Shown here piece after piece: positions 56,963-64,000 of a stretch of DNA of 64,000 nt. A model generated the notes under the pieces. That model saw only the letters and a program-made list of their open reading frames with translations. It was not told the DNA's origin and did no database searches. Made by a program: the position numbers and the translations under genes. This DNA comes from CAWCGU01 sp963838095 (GTDB lineage Bacteria > Actinomycetota > Thermoleophilia > Solirubrobacterales > 70-9). Position 1 is the stretch's first letter. Each line of letters opens with the position of its first letter. Where the stretch lies: assembly GCA_963838095.1 (NCBI GenBank), contig CAWIPO010000006.1, positions 1-64,000 of the forward strand, read 5' to 3'.

Positions 56963-57986
56963 GGGCCGCGCGCGCCGGGAAGGGCCGGCGGACGGGCCGC
57001 TTCACGTCGGCCTCATCGGCTGCGGCGGAATCGCTTGCCAGTACCACCTCCGCATCCTCGGCCGGTCCCCCGGCGTCACGGTCGCCGCGGTCGCCGACCC
57101 GCGCCCCGACGCGCGCGCTCGCGCAGCCGAGCTCACCGGAGCACCCGCCACCGCGGATGCCGGCGAGGTGATCGGCCGAAGCGACATCGACGCAGTCGTG
57201 ATCTGCTCCGACAACCGCTCGCACGCGGACCTGGCATGCGCCGCCGCCGCCGCGGGACGGCACATTTACCTGGAGAAGCCGATCGCTATCCGCGTCGAAG
57301 ATGGGCGCCGCGTCGTCGCCGCCGCCTGCTCCGCGGGCGTGACGGCAGCGATGGGCTTCAGCCTACGGTTCAGCCCGCCCGTCGTGCGCGCTCGGCGCCT
57401 GCTTGCCGAGGGGCGCATTGGGCGCATCCGCGAGGTGCATGCGAGCCTGTGCGAGCCGGTGGAGGTGGAGCGGATGCGGGACTGGAAACGCCATCGCGCA
57501 AGCGGCGGCGGTGTGCTGCTCGATCTCGGCTCGCACCAGGTGGATATGGCGCGCTGGGTGCTCGGCGAGGAGCTGGGCGCGATCGAGACGGCCGAGGTCG
57601 AGTCGCGCCGATGCGAGCACGACGTGGCGCGCTATCGCGCGCGCACCGTTTCGGGCACAAGCATCACGGCCGAGCTCTCCTACCTCGATGGCAGGCGCTG
57701 CGAGTGGGAGCTCGTCGGAGATCGGGGGCGGATGTGGTTCGATCGGCACGGCGGCTCGCCTCGGATAAGCGAGGACGGGGGCGGCCCGGCGCGGCGGCGC
57801 TCCGCAGACTGGAGATCGCGCCTGCGCGCGCTGCCTTTGCCGAGGCGCGAGAAGACATTCGGGCTGTCGCTGGCCGGGTTCGTGCGGGCGGTGCGGGGAG
57901 AGGAGCAGGGCATGCCGACGTTCGAGGACGGCCTGCGAAGCCTCGAGGCCGTGACCGAGATCGAAACCGTGGCGGGGGTGTGCTGA
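56952..57986 (+). CDS. Gfo/Idh/MocA family oxidoreductase
   Basis: 344 residues from ATG 56952, overlapping the preceding gene by 11 bases. NAD-binding HVGLIGCGGIACQYHLRIL, AVADPRP, then VICSDNRSHADLACAAAAAGRHIYLEKPIAI (the EKP motif with the catalytic-site Lys), MGFSLRFSPPVVRARRLL, GGGVLLDLGSHQVDMARWVLG (DxGxHxxD/H metal-like motif). It probably oxidises or reduces a nucleotide sugar for the flanking GT4 enzymes. Confidence 0.9.
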   Translation: MDAEGRARREGPADGPLHVGLIGCGGIACQYHLRILGRSPGVTVAAVADPRPDARARAAELTGAPATADAGEVIGRSDIDAVVICSDNRSHADLACAAAAAGRHIYLEKPIAIRVEDGRRVVAAACSAGVTAAMGFSLRFSPPVVRARRLLAEGRIGRIREVHASLCEPVEVERMRDWKRHRASGGGVLLDLGSHQVDMARWVLGEELGAIETAEVESRRCEHDVARYRARTVSGTSITAELSYLDGRRCEWELVGDRGRMWFDRHGGSPRISEDGGGPARRRSADWRSRLRALPLPRREKTFGLSLAGFVRAVRGEEQGMPTFEDGLRSLEAVTEIETVAGVC

Positions 57987-57989
57987 GCG

Positions 57990-59174
57990 GTGCGGATCCT
58001 CCTAGTCACCGACTGGCCGAAGCTGGTGGGAGGGATCGAGCGCCACGTGGAGCTGGTGGCGGGCGAGCTGGAGCGCGGAGGGGACGAGGTTCGCGTGTTG
58101 ACGAGCGGCGTCGGCACTGCGGCGGGCGGCCGGGCGCAATATGTGGCCTACGGAACCTCACGCCGAAGCCAGCAGGCCTTTCTGCAGGTTTGGAACCCCT
58201 CCGCGGCCCGCACGGCGCGATTCGCCCTTCGGGACTTCCGTCCGGATGCGGTTCACCTGAACATGTTCTTCCTGCACCTGTCCCCGTCGGTGATGGCGCC
58301 GTTGCGGGGGGTCCCCTCGCTGCTGACGGTGCACGACTACAAACCCATTTGCTTGACGGGGACCAAGCTGCTGCCGGACGGGTCACCCTGCCACGGCCCG
58401 GCGGGTGTCCGCTGCCGGCGGGACGGCTGCGTGAGCACTCCCCGTCTGCTCAGGGAGGCTCCCCGGTACGGCCTCTTCCGGGCCGGCCTGCGGCACGTCG
58501 ACCGCGTGCATGCGATCAGCCGCTGGATCCAGGGTCAGCTGCGCGAGTCGGGGATCGCGTCTGACCACGTCGAGCCTCCGGTGTCATTGCCGGGGGCGGA
58601 GTTCGTCCGCGAGCCGGCGGCCCAGCCGCTGTTCGTGTACGCCGGCCGGCTCGCTCCGGTGAAGGGCGTCGACGTCTTACTGCACGCTTTCGCGCGCCTC
58701 CACGCCCGCGTGCCGGACGCGCGATTGCGCATGTTCGGGGACGGCCCCGACCGCGCCGCGACAGAGCGGCTGATCTGGGAGCTCGGACTCTCCGAGCGCA
58801 TCGAGCTCCGGGTCGGGATGGGCACCGATTGGCTCGACGAGCTTCAGAGCGCATGGGCGCTCGTCACCCCGTCGGTGTTCCGCGAGCCGCTCGGCATGGT
58901 GGCGCTGGAGGCGGTCGTTCGCGGGGTGCCTGTGATCGCGACGGACGGCGGGGGGCTGGCCGAGACCGTTCGCCCTGGGGTCAGCGGCCTGCTCGTGCCT
59001 CATGCCGACGAGGAGAAGCTCGCCGCCGCAATGCTCGAGGTGGCGGAGCAGCGATGCTTCCGGGACCATTCGATCGCGGAAGCGGATGTGACCGATGCAC
59101 GCAGACGGCACGATCCCGTCCGGCACGCCGCGAACTTGCGGGCAACGCTGGCTGAGATTTGCAACCACGGTTGA
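57990..59174 (+). CDS. GT4 family glycosyltransferase
   Basis: 394 residues from GTG 57990, three bases after the previous stop. MRILLVTDWPKLVGGIERHVELVAGELERGG is a typical acceptor-domain start. A cysteine-rich insert (CLTGTKLLPDGSPCHGPAG then CRRDGC) follows HDYKPI, seen in a subset of GT4 enzymes. Donor part: PLFVYAGRLAPVKGVDVLLHAFARL, VTPSVFREPLGMVALEAVVRGVPVIAT. Confidence 0.9.
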   Translation: MRILLVTDWPKLVGGIERHVELVAGELERGGDEVRVLTSGVGTAAGGRAQYVAYGTSRRSQQAFLQVWNPSAARTARFALRDFRPDAVHLNMFFLHLSPSVMAPLRGVPSLLTVHDYKPICLTGTKLLPDGSPCHGPAGVRCRRDGCVSTPRLLREAPRYGLFRAGLRHVDRVHAISRWIQGQLRESGIASDHVEPPVSLPGAEFVREPAAQPLFVYAGRLAPVKGVDVLLHAFARLHARVPDARLRMFGDGPDRAATERLIWELGLSERIELRVGMGTDWLDELQSAWALVTPSVFREPLGMVALEAVVRGVPVIATDGGGLAETVRPGVSGLLVPHADEEKLAAAMLEVAEQRCFRDHSIAEADVTDARRRHDPVRHAANLRATLAEICNHG

Positions 59175-59893
59175 GGAGGGCTCTGCGGCCGCTGATGCGG
59201 GCCGATTTGCGGGAACGGCTGCCGCCGCTGGCCCGGGCGTGGACGTTTCTCGGGCGGCGGGACGAGTTGCGGTTCTGGCGCCGGGCGGTGGACGATGGCC
59301 GATTCGTTGGGGAGGACCACGAGCCTTTCTTCACGACGCACTTCGGGCTCGACCGGTCCTTCTATGTCGGGAAGCGCGTACTCGACGTCGGCTGCGGGCC
59401 CCGGCAGCGACTCGATTGGATGACGATGGCGGCAGCGAGGGTCGGGCTGGACCCGCTCGCGGATCGATACCGCGAGCTGCTCGGCGACGAAGCGCTTCGG
59501 GGCACGGAGTATGTGCAGGGCGTCGCCGAGCGGATGCCGTTCGCGGCCGGCAGCTTCGACGTCGTCACATCCTTCAACTCGCTCGATCACGTCGACGACA
59601 TCGAGTGCACCGCTGCCGAGATCAAGCGCGTGCTGAGCGATGGAGGAAGCCTGCTTGTGATCACCGAGCTCGGGCACGAGGCGCGGCTGACGGAGCCGCA
59701 GGAATTCTCATGGGAGGTCACGCGGCTGTTCGAGCCGCAGCTCCGGCTCGTGGACGAGCGTCGCTACGAGGACAGCGGCCAGGGAATCGACCGCAGCGTC
59801 GCGCTCGCGGTTCCGTACGACGACGGTGCTGCTCCCCATCCCGGGGTGCTCGTCTCGAGGTTCGTGAAGAGCGGCGGGACGGTATCCACGTGA
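59159..59893 (+). CDS. Class I SAM-dependent methyltransferase
   Basis: Up to 244 residues. A TTG at 59159 overlaps the GT4 stop; ATG 59195 (MRADLRERLPPLARAW), preceded by GAGGAGGG at 59172-59179, is the alternative start. Motifs: GKRVLDVGCGPRQRLDW, VGLDPLADRYREL, MPFAAGSFDVVTSFNSLDHVDDI, IKRVLSDGGSLLVITEL. Last gene of the four-gene plus operon. Confidence 0.85.
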   Translation: MQPRLRRALRPLMRADLRERLPPLARAWTFLGRRDELRFWRRAVDDGRFVGEDHEPFFTTHFGLDRSFYVGKRVLDVGCGPRQRLDWMTMAAARVGLDPLADRYRELLGDEALRGTEYVQGVAERMPFAAGSFDVVTSFNSLDHVDDIECTAAEIKRVLSDGGSLLVITELGHEARLTEPQEFSWEVTRLFEPQLRLVDERRYEDSGQGIDRSVALAVPYDDGAAPHPGVLVSRFVKSGGTVST

Positions 59894-60041
59894 GCGTTTT
59901 CGCCCCCAATTTGCGCCATCGAGGGTCTGAAATCTAGGCAATCTGTCCAGGTCTTCCTGAAAGGCGTGTGAATGCGTTGGACGGCTCTAATCTCTGTGCG
60001 CGCCACGTCGATTTGAACTCTTGCATGGAGGCAGGGGAACG

Positions 60042-60653
60042 GTGGGTAAGGAAGCCAGCAGGGCAGTAGGAACTCATCTACGCAGCAACGTGATCGGCTA
60101 CGTCGCCGTCTTCATCGCGTTGAGCGGGACGGCGTACGCCGCGAACAAGGTGGACTCGAACGAGATCGCCCGCAACGCCGTGCTCAGCAAGCACGTGAAG
60201 AAGGGCGCGGTGCGCTCGCCGGACGTCAAGGACAACGGGCTGCGGCCGAAGGACGTCCGCGGGTTGACGAATGCGCTCAAGACCTTGAAGCAGTTGCAGG
60301 CGGCGCTGGGCGCTGCCGGCGGCTACTTCGGCAAGCTCCAGGGCGAGCTCGATGCGCTGACCGCGCGGGTGGCCGCGCTCGAGGGGCAGGGCGCACTGCT
60401 GCCGGGCGACCTCGACGATATCCCCGGGCAGCTGGACTCGCTCCAGGGACAGGTGGACTCGCTGGTCGCGACGGTTGGAGGCCTGAACGTGGGCGACCTC
60501 GATCAGCGCCTGGATGCCGTCTGCACGCAGCTCGAGTCGTTGACCAACAACACCGGCGCGATGCGAGACGCGCTCGCTCCGTTGGTGGTGCTTGCCGGGG
60601 TACTGAATGGGGTCACGATTCCCGCGTTCGACGAGACGCTCTGCCAGGGCTGA
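60042..60653 (+). CDS. Secreted coiled protein of a Thermoleophilia-type family
   Basis: 203 residues from GTG 60042, which has AGGGG seven bases upstream. The N-terminal hydrophobic segment VIGYVAVFIALSGTAYA is followed by ANKVDSNEIARNAVLSKHVKKGAVRSPDVKDNGLRPKDVRG. This N-terminal module is seen in many exported proteins of Thermoleophilia; the link to that class is recalled knowledge. The middle has heptad-like spacing (LTARVAALEGQ, QLDSLQGQVDSLVATVGGL), suggesting a coiled coil. Function unknown. TAATCT at 59988-59993 may be its -10. Confidence 0.7.
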   Translation: MGKEASRAVGTHLRSNVIGYVAVFIALSGTAYAANKVDSNEIARNAVLSKHVKKGAVRSPDVKDNGLRPKDVRGLTNALKTLKQLQAALGAAGGYFGKLQGELDALTARVAALEGQGALLPGDLDDIPGQLDSLQGQVDSLVATVGGLNVGDLDQRLDAVCTQLESLTNNTGAMRDALAPLVVLAGVLNGVTIPAFDETLCQG

Positions 60654-60691
60654 GCTTTCTCGAACCTTCGCGGCGCCCCCCCGCCGGTGGT

Positions 60692-60697
60692 TAACCT
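60692..60697 (+). promoter_or_regulatory. Candidate -10 for the GH31 gene (leaderless type)
   Basis: TAACCT, six bases, then the GTG start at 60704; same geometry as upstream of 3811 and 63280. Confidence 0.45.
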
Positions 60698-60703
60698 CGC
60701 CGC

Positions 60704-63242
60704 GTGACGCGACTACGCGGGGTCGGGGCGGCGGTGGCAATCGGCTTGCTGGGCGGGCTTGGTCCCGGGGCCGCCCTGTGCGCTGCTCAGGAGCCTCCAT
60801 CGCAGCTCACGGTCGGCTCGGGGGCGCTGCGGGCGGTTGTGCACGCCGACCCGTGGCGGATCGAGTTCACGGGGCGCTCCGGGGAGGACGTGTTGACGCA
60901 GCCGGCGAGCGGGGACGCAGGCTCGGAGGGGAACCTCGGCTTCCACACCGAGGCCGGATGGGCACGGGCGACTCGTGCGCTCGAGCTCAAGCAGGAGGGG
61001 GGCGCGATTATCGCCGTCGTTGCGACCGACGACCCGCTCGGCCGCACGCTCGAGGTGACGGTGCGGCCGGCGGCGCAGGGCTCGGTGCGGGTCGCCGCCG
61101 TGGTCTCCGGCGGCGGGGTGGGAGTCGACGCCACCTCGATCTCCTTCAGCGCCCAGCCTAACGAGCAGTTCTTCGGGCTGGGCGAGCGCTCCACGGCCGT
61201 CAACCAGCGCGGGCGCAGCGTCGAGAACTACGTCGCCGATGGGCCGTACCCGGTCCGCGCCCGGCCGGTGATCTTCCTCGGCGGGTTGCCGTGGGCGGCT
61301 CGCCAGCGCCCGGACGCGACCTACTACCCGGTTCCGTGGACGCTCTCGTCCGCGGGCTACGGGGTGCTGGCCGAGAACGACGAGACATCGAGCTTTCACC
61401 TCGCAAGCGCCCAGCCCGGACGTGTGGAGCATCGAGCCCGAGGCGGCCGCGCTCGCGGTGCGGGTGTTCGCGGGGCCGACGCCGGCCGACGCGCTGCGGC
61501 GGTTCACGGCCGCGACCGGGCGGCAGCCGGCGCCGCAGGCGCCGTGGGCGTACGGGCCGTGGTTTCAGACCGGGCAGCCGAACGTGGTTCCGATAGAGGA
61601 CGAGCTGGAGTGGGTGCGGACGCTGCGCTCGGGCGACGCCCCGATTTCGGTCGCGGAGACGCAGATGCACTATCTGCCCTGCGGCGCGCAACGGGACGAC
61701 CCGGCTTACGACCGCGCTCGCACCGACCAGCTCCATCGCCTCGGGCTCGCCCGGCTCGTCTACTTCAACCCGCTGCTGTGCAGCGACTACGAGCCGGTGT
61801 ACTCGCAGGCGGCGGGAGCGGGCGCGCTCCAGACCCAACCGGGGACGGAGGAGCCCTACACCTATCCCGCCTACGTCGGCGGCGAGGGGCCGACCGGCTT
61901 CACCTTCAAGCCGCTGGCGCAGTTCGACTTCACCAGCCCGGCGGCGCACGAGATCTACGGATCGCTGCTACAGGCGGCGGTCGACGACGGTGCGGACGGG
62001 TGGATGGAGGACTTCGGCGAGTACACCCCGCCTAACGCCGACTCGGCCGACGGCACGCCGGGTACGCAGATGCACAACCGCTACCCGACCGACTACCACT
62101 GCGCCGTGCGCCGCTTTCAGGATGCGCACTTCACCGGCGACGCGCGCCCGCTGGTCCGCTTCTCCCGCTCGGGGTGGACGGGCGCCGCCGCCTGCGTCGA
62201 CAACGTCTGGGGCGGCGACCCGACGACGCTGTGGGGGTTCGACGGCATCTCCTCGGCGGTGATGCAGGGGCTGTCGATGGGCACGTCCGGGATCGCGCGG
62301 TGGGGCTCGGACATCGGCGGCTACCACAGCTTCGGCCCCGACCAGGAGCTGACGACGGAGCTGCTCGCGCGCTGGATCGAGCTCGGCGCGGTCTCCGGGG
62401 TGATGCGCACGAAGGCGAACGGGTTTGAGATTCCTCCCTATGAGCGGCCGCAGATCTGGGAGCCGCAGACGCTGCCGATCTGGCGCCGCTACGCGAAGCT
62501 GCGGACGCAGCTGAACCCGTACCTGATCGCCGCCGACGCCGAGTACAGGCGGACGGGGATGCCGATCATGCGCCACCTGGTGCTGACGCATCCGAGGGAC
62601 CCGCGGGTCGGCGGCCTCGAGGACCAGTTCATGTTCGGCCCCAGCCTGCTGGCGGCGCCGGTGATCCAGGAGGGGGCTCGGAAGCGGTCGGTGTACGTGC
62701 CGCGGGGGCGGTGGTTCGACTTCTGGCGCTCGGTGCGGTACCGGGAGAAGAGCGGCGGCTTCGGGTTGCGCGGCGCTCGGTCGGTTCGCTCTCGTGCCCG
62801 GGTCGAGGTGAAGGCGCCGCTCGCCCGATTGCCGCTGCTCGTACGCGCGGGGTCGATCCTGCCGATGCTTCCTCCCGAGGTGGACACGCTGTCGGATTAC
62901 GGAGAGGGGCGGGGCTTGGTCCATCTGTCGGATCGCGTCGACGAGATGCACCTGCTCGCCTTCCCGCGCGGGCGCTCGCGGCGGGGGATGAACGAGGACG
63001 AGCTGCTGCTTTCGCGCGAGTTGCGCGGTGGCAGCGGCTGGCTGTTGCGAATCGAGGGCTCGCGCGCGCGCAGCTACCGGATCGAGGTGGCGCTGGGCGC
63101 GCTGAGGCGGCCGTTCGTCCCCCGCTCGGCGACGCTCGACGGACAGGCGCTCGGCTCCCGGCGGTGGAGCTACGACCCGCACGGCGACGTGCTGCGGACT
63201 CGGGTTCGGTGCGTGAGCTGCGAGCTGAGGGTGATGGGCTGA
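60704..63242 (+). CDS. Secreted GH31 family glycosidase (frameshift)
   Basis: About 845 residues once joined at an extra G near 61420. Signal peptide VAIGLLGGLGPGAALCAAQ. The N-terminal beta domain contains NEQFFGLGERSTAVNQRG. The TIM barrel has PWAYGPWFQTGQP, DGWMEDFGEYTPP with the catalytic nucleophile Asp (codon near 62010), RFSRSGWTGAAACVDNVWGGDPTTLWGFDG, GSDIGGYHSFGPDQELTTELLARWIELGA. The MEDFGEY form resembles the sulfoquinovosidase/YihQ side of the family more than starch glucosidases. Exported, so it acts on an external or cell-surface glycan. Confidence 0.85.
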
Positions 63243-63267
63243 GGTCGCGCGGCCGACCGGCTGGGGG

Positions 63268-63273
63268 TACCCT
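63268..63273 (+). promoter_or_regulatory. Candidate -10 upstream of leader peptide and TSP3 protein
   Basis: TACCCT, six bases, then GTG at 63280, which opens an 11-codon leader ORF. Confidence 0.4.
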
Positions 63274-63279
63274 GACGGT

Positions 63280-63315
63280 GTGAGTCAGGGGATCAAAAGG
63301 GGAGCGTGGGCGTGA
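63280..63315 (+). CDS. Possible leaderless 11-residue leader peptide
   Basis: GTG at 63280 encodes MSQGIKRGAWA and stops at TGA 63313-63315, overlapping the GTG (63312) of the secreted protein as GTGA. It begins six bases after a TACCCT hexamer, so it would be translated from a leaderless mRNA and couple translation to the next gene. The ribosome-binding site of the main gene (AGGGGAG) lies inside it. No homolog can be judged at this length. Confidence 0.35.
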   Translation: MSQGIKRGAWA

Positions 63316-64000
63316 AGAGGCTGGCGACAGCTGCGGCGATTGCGCTGACCGGGCTGCTGGCCACGGCGTCCCCGGCGAGCGCCGTGGAGCAGATCGAGGA
63401 CGGTGGGTTTGAGGCCACCACCTGCCCGACCCCTTCCGATGGCGGCTTCAACTGCACCAACCCGTCCTGGGCCGAGGTCGGCGAGCAGGCATTCGTCTGC
63501 CAGTCGACCCCGGGTAACTGCACACCGCCCGCCGCGACAGGGTCCGGCTGGGGGGTGCTCGGCTCGGACCTGCACCAGACGACGGTCGAGACCGGCTCCC
63601 TGGCTCAAACCGGGGTCGAGATCCCAGACGCCCCGGCGACGCTGTCCTTCAAGCTCAGGATCGTCGAAACTGGCAACTCCGCCGCCGCTTTCAATGTGAT
63701 CATCGACGGGGTAGTGGTCTTCAGTGCGGCCGCTGGCCCGTTTGGTACGCCGGGCTACGAGTCCTACGCGACAGTCTCCCGGGATGTCAGCGATCGTGCG
63801 GCACCGGGAGGTCATCAGCTGACGTTCGATATTCGCTGCGAGGTGCTGAATCTGGGGAACTCCTGCCCTCGCTTCGACGTCGACGACGTCTCGCTGACGA
63901 CTCCCGACCCTCCTGACGCCGATGGGGACGGCGCCCCCGATGCCGCCGACAACTGCCCCGAGACGTCGAACCCCAACCAGGCCGACAGCGACGGTGATGG
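63312..64000 (+). CDS. Secreted protein with thrombospondin type 3 repeats (cut by window edge)
   Basis: Signal peptide MKRLATAAAIALTGLLATASPASA, then a beta-rich domain (VEQIEDGGFEATTCP, SWAEVGEQAFVC, LSFKLRIVETGNSAAAFNVIIDG, FDVDDVSL) resembling carbohydrate-binding jelly-roll modules. Near the right edge calcium-binding TSP3 repeats begin (DADGDGAPDAADNCPETSNPNQADSDGD). The 3' end lies beyond the window. GTG 63312 is chosen because it starts the signal peptide and has GGGGAG seven bases upstream. Confidence 0.8.
   Translation, partial: MKRLATAAAIALTGLLATASPASAVEQIEDGGFEATTCPTPSDGGFNCTNPSWAEVGEQAFVCQSTPGNCTPPAATGSGWGVLGSDLHQTTVETGSLAQTGVEIPDAPATLSFKLRIVETGNSAAAFNVIIDGVVVFSAAAGPFGTPGYESYATVSRDVSDRAAPGGHQLTFDIRCEVLNLGNSCPRFDVDDVSLTTPDPPDADGDGAPDAADNCPETSNPNQADSDGD

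Overview
This is GC-rich actinobacterial DNA with frequent GTG starts. Three things suggest class Thermoleophilia (Solirubrobacterales-like): a small secreted protein with the N-terminal pattern SGTAYAANKV, a DUF559/AbiEi-type gene, and the mix of ribosomal and polysaccharide genes. This placement is inference from family patterns, not a search.

Layout. (1) 1-20133, mostly minus strand: the translation/transcription core. It runs rpmG-secE-nusG-rplK-rplA-(385 bp gap with two large palindromes)-rplJ-rplL-rpoB-rpoC, then (after other genes) rpsL-rpsG-fusA. The str operon is split: two tandem, paralogous four-TM membrane proteins sit on the opposite strand between rpsG and fusA, and fusA has its own leader with a terminator-like hairpin. 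Between rpsL and rpoC lie a HAD-like gene, a broken AbiEi/DUF559 gene whose start and stop codons fall inside 51-bp inverted palindromic repeats, a small membrane protein, an FHA protein, an NTR/TIMP-like secreted protein and a PQQ-type sugar dehydrogenase. (2) 20304-26075: a GT39-like membrane glycosyltransferase, a secreted glycoside hydrolase, an LPXTG protein and an O-antigen-ligase/TPR protein. (3) 26069-49533: a surface-polysaccharide locus with an initiating sugar-phosphate transferase, a bi-domain oxidoreductase, a WecG-type transferase, a prenyltransferase-fold-like protein, two AsnB-type amidotransferases, GT4 glycosyltransferases, methyltransferases, NAD-sugar epimerases, a second O-antigen ligase/polymerase and a Wzx flippase. 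(4) 49530-59893: a second polysaccharide module. A minus-strand operon (flippase, two tandem alkaline-phosphatase-superfamily proteins, acyl-CoA dehydrogenase, membrane protein) is divergent from a plus-strand operon (GT4, Gfo/Idh/MocA oxidoreductase, GT4, methyltransferase). (5) 60042-64000: secreted proteins (a coiled, Thermoleophilia-type protein, a GH31 glycosidase, and a thrombospondin-type-3-repeat protein cut by the window edge).

The polysaccharide genes make sense as one or two complete Wzx/Wzy-type pathways: lipid-linked initiation (27633-26069), chain building by GT4/GT26 enzymes, decoration by AsnB amidation and methylation, flipping (two Wzx), and polymerisation or ligation (two O-antigen-ligase-like proteins). 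The secreted hydrolases may trim the product.

Quality warning. About a dozen genes, including essential rpoC (two shifts), carry one-base frameshifts with intact homology on both sides. They are especially dense at 32160-36700. The simplest reading is indel errors in the assembly, so these genes are annotated as full-length with the shifts noted. Recurrent TANNNT hexamers 6-11 bases before GTG/ATG starts suggest that many transcripts here are leaderless.
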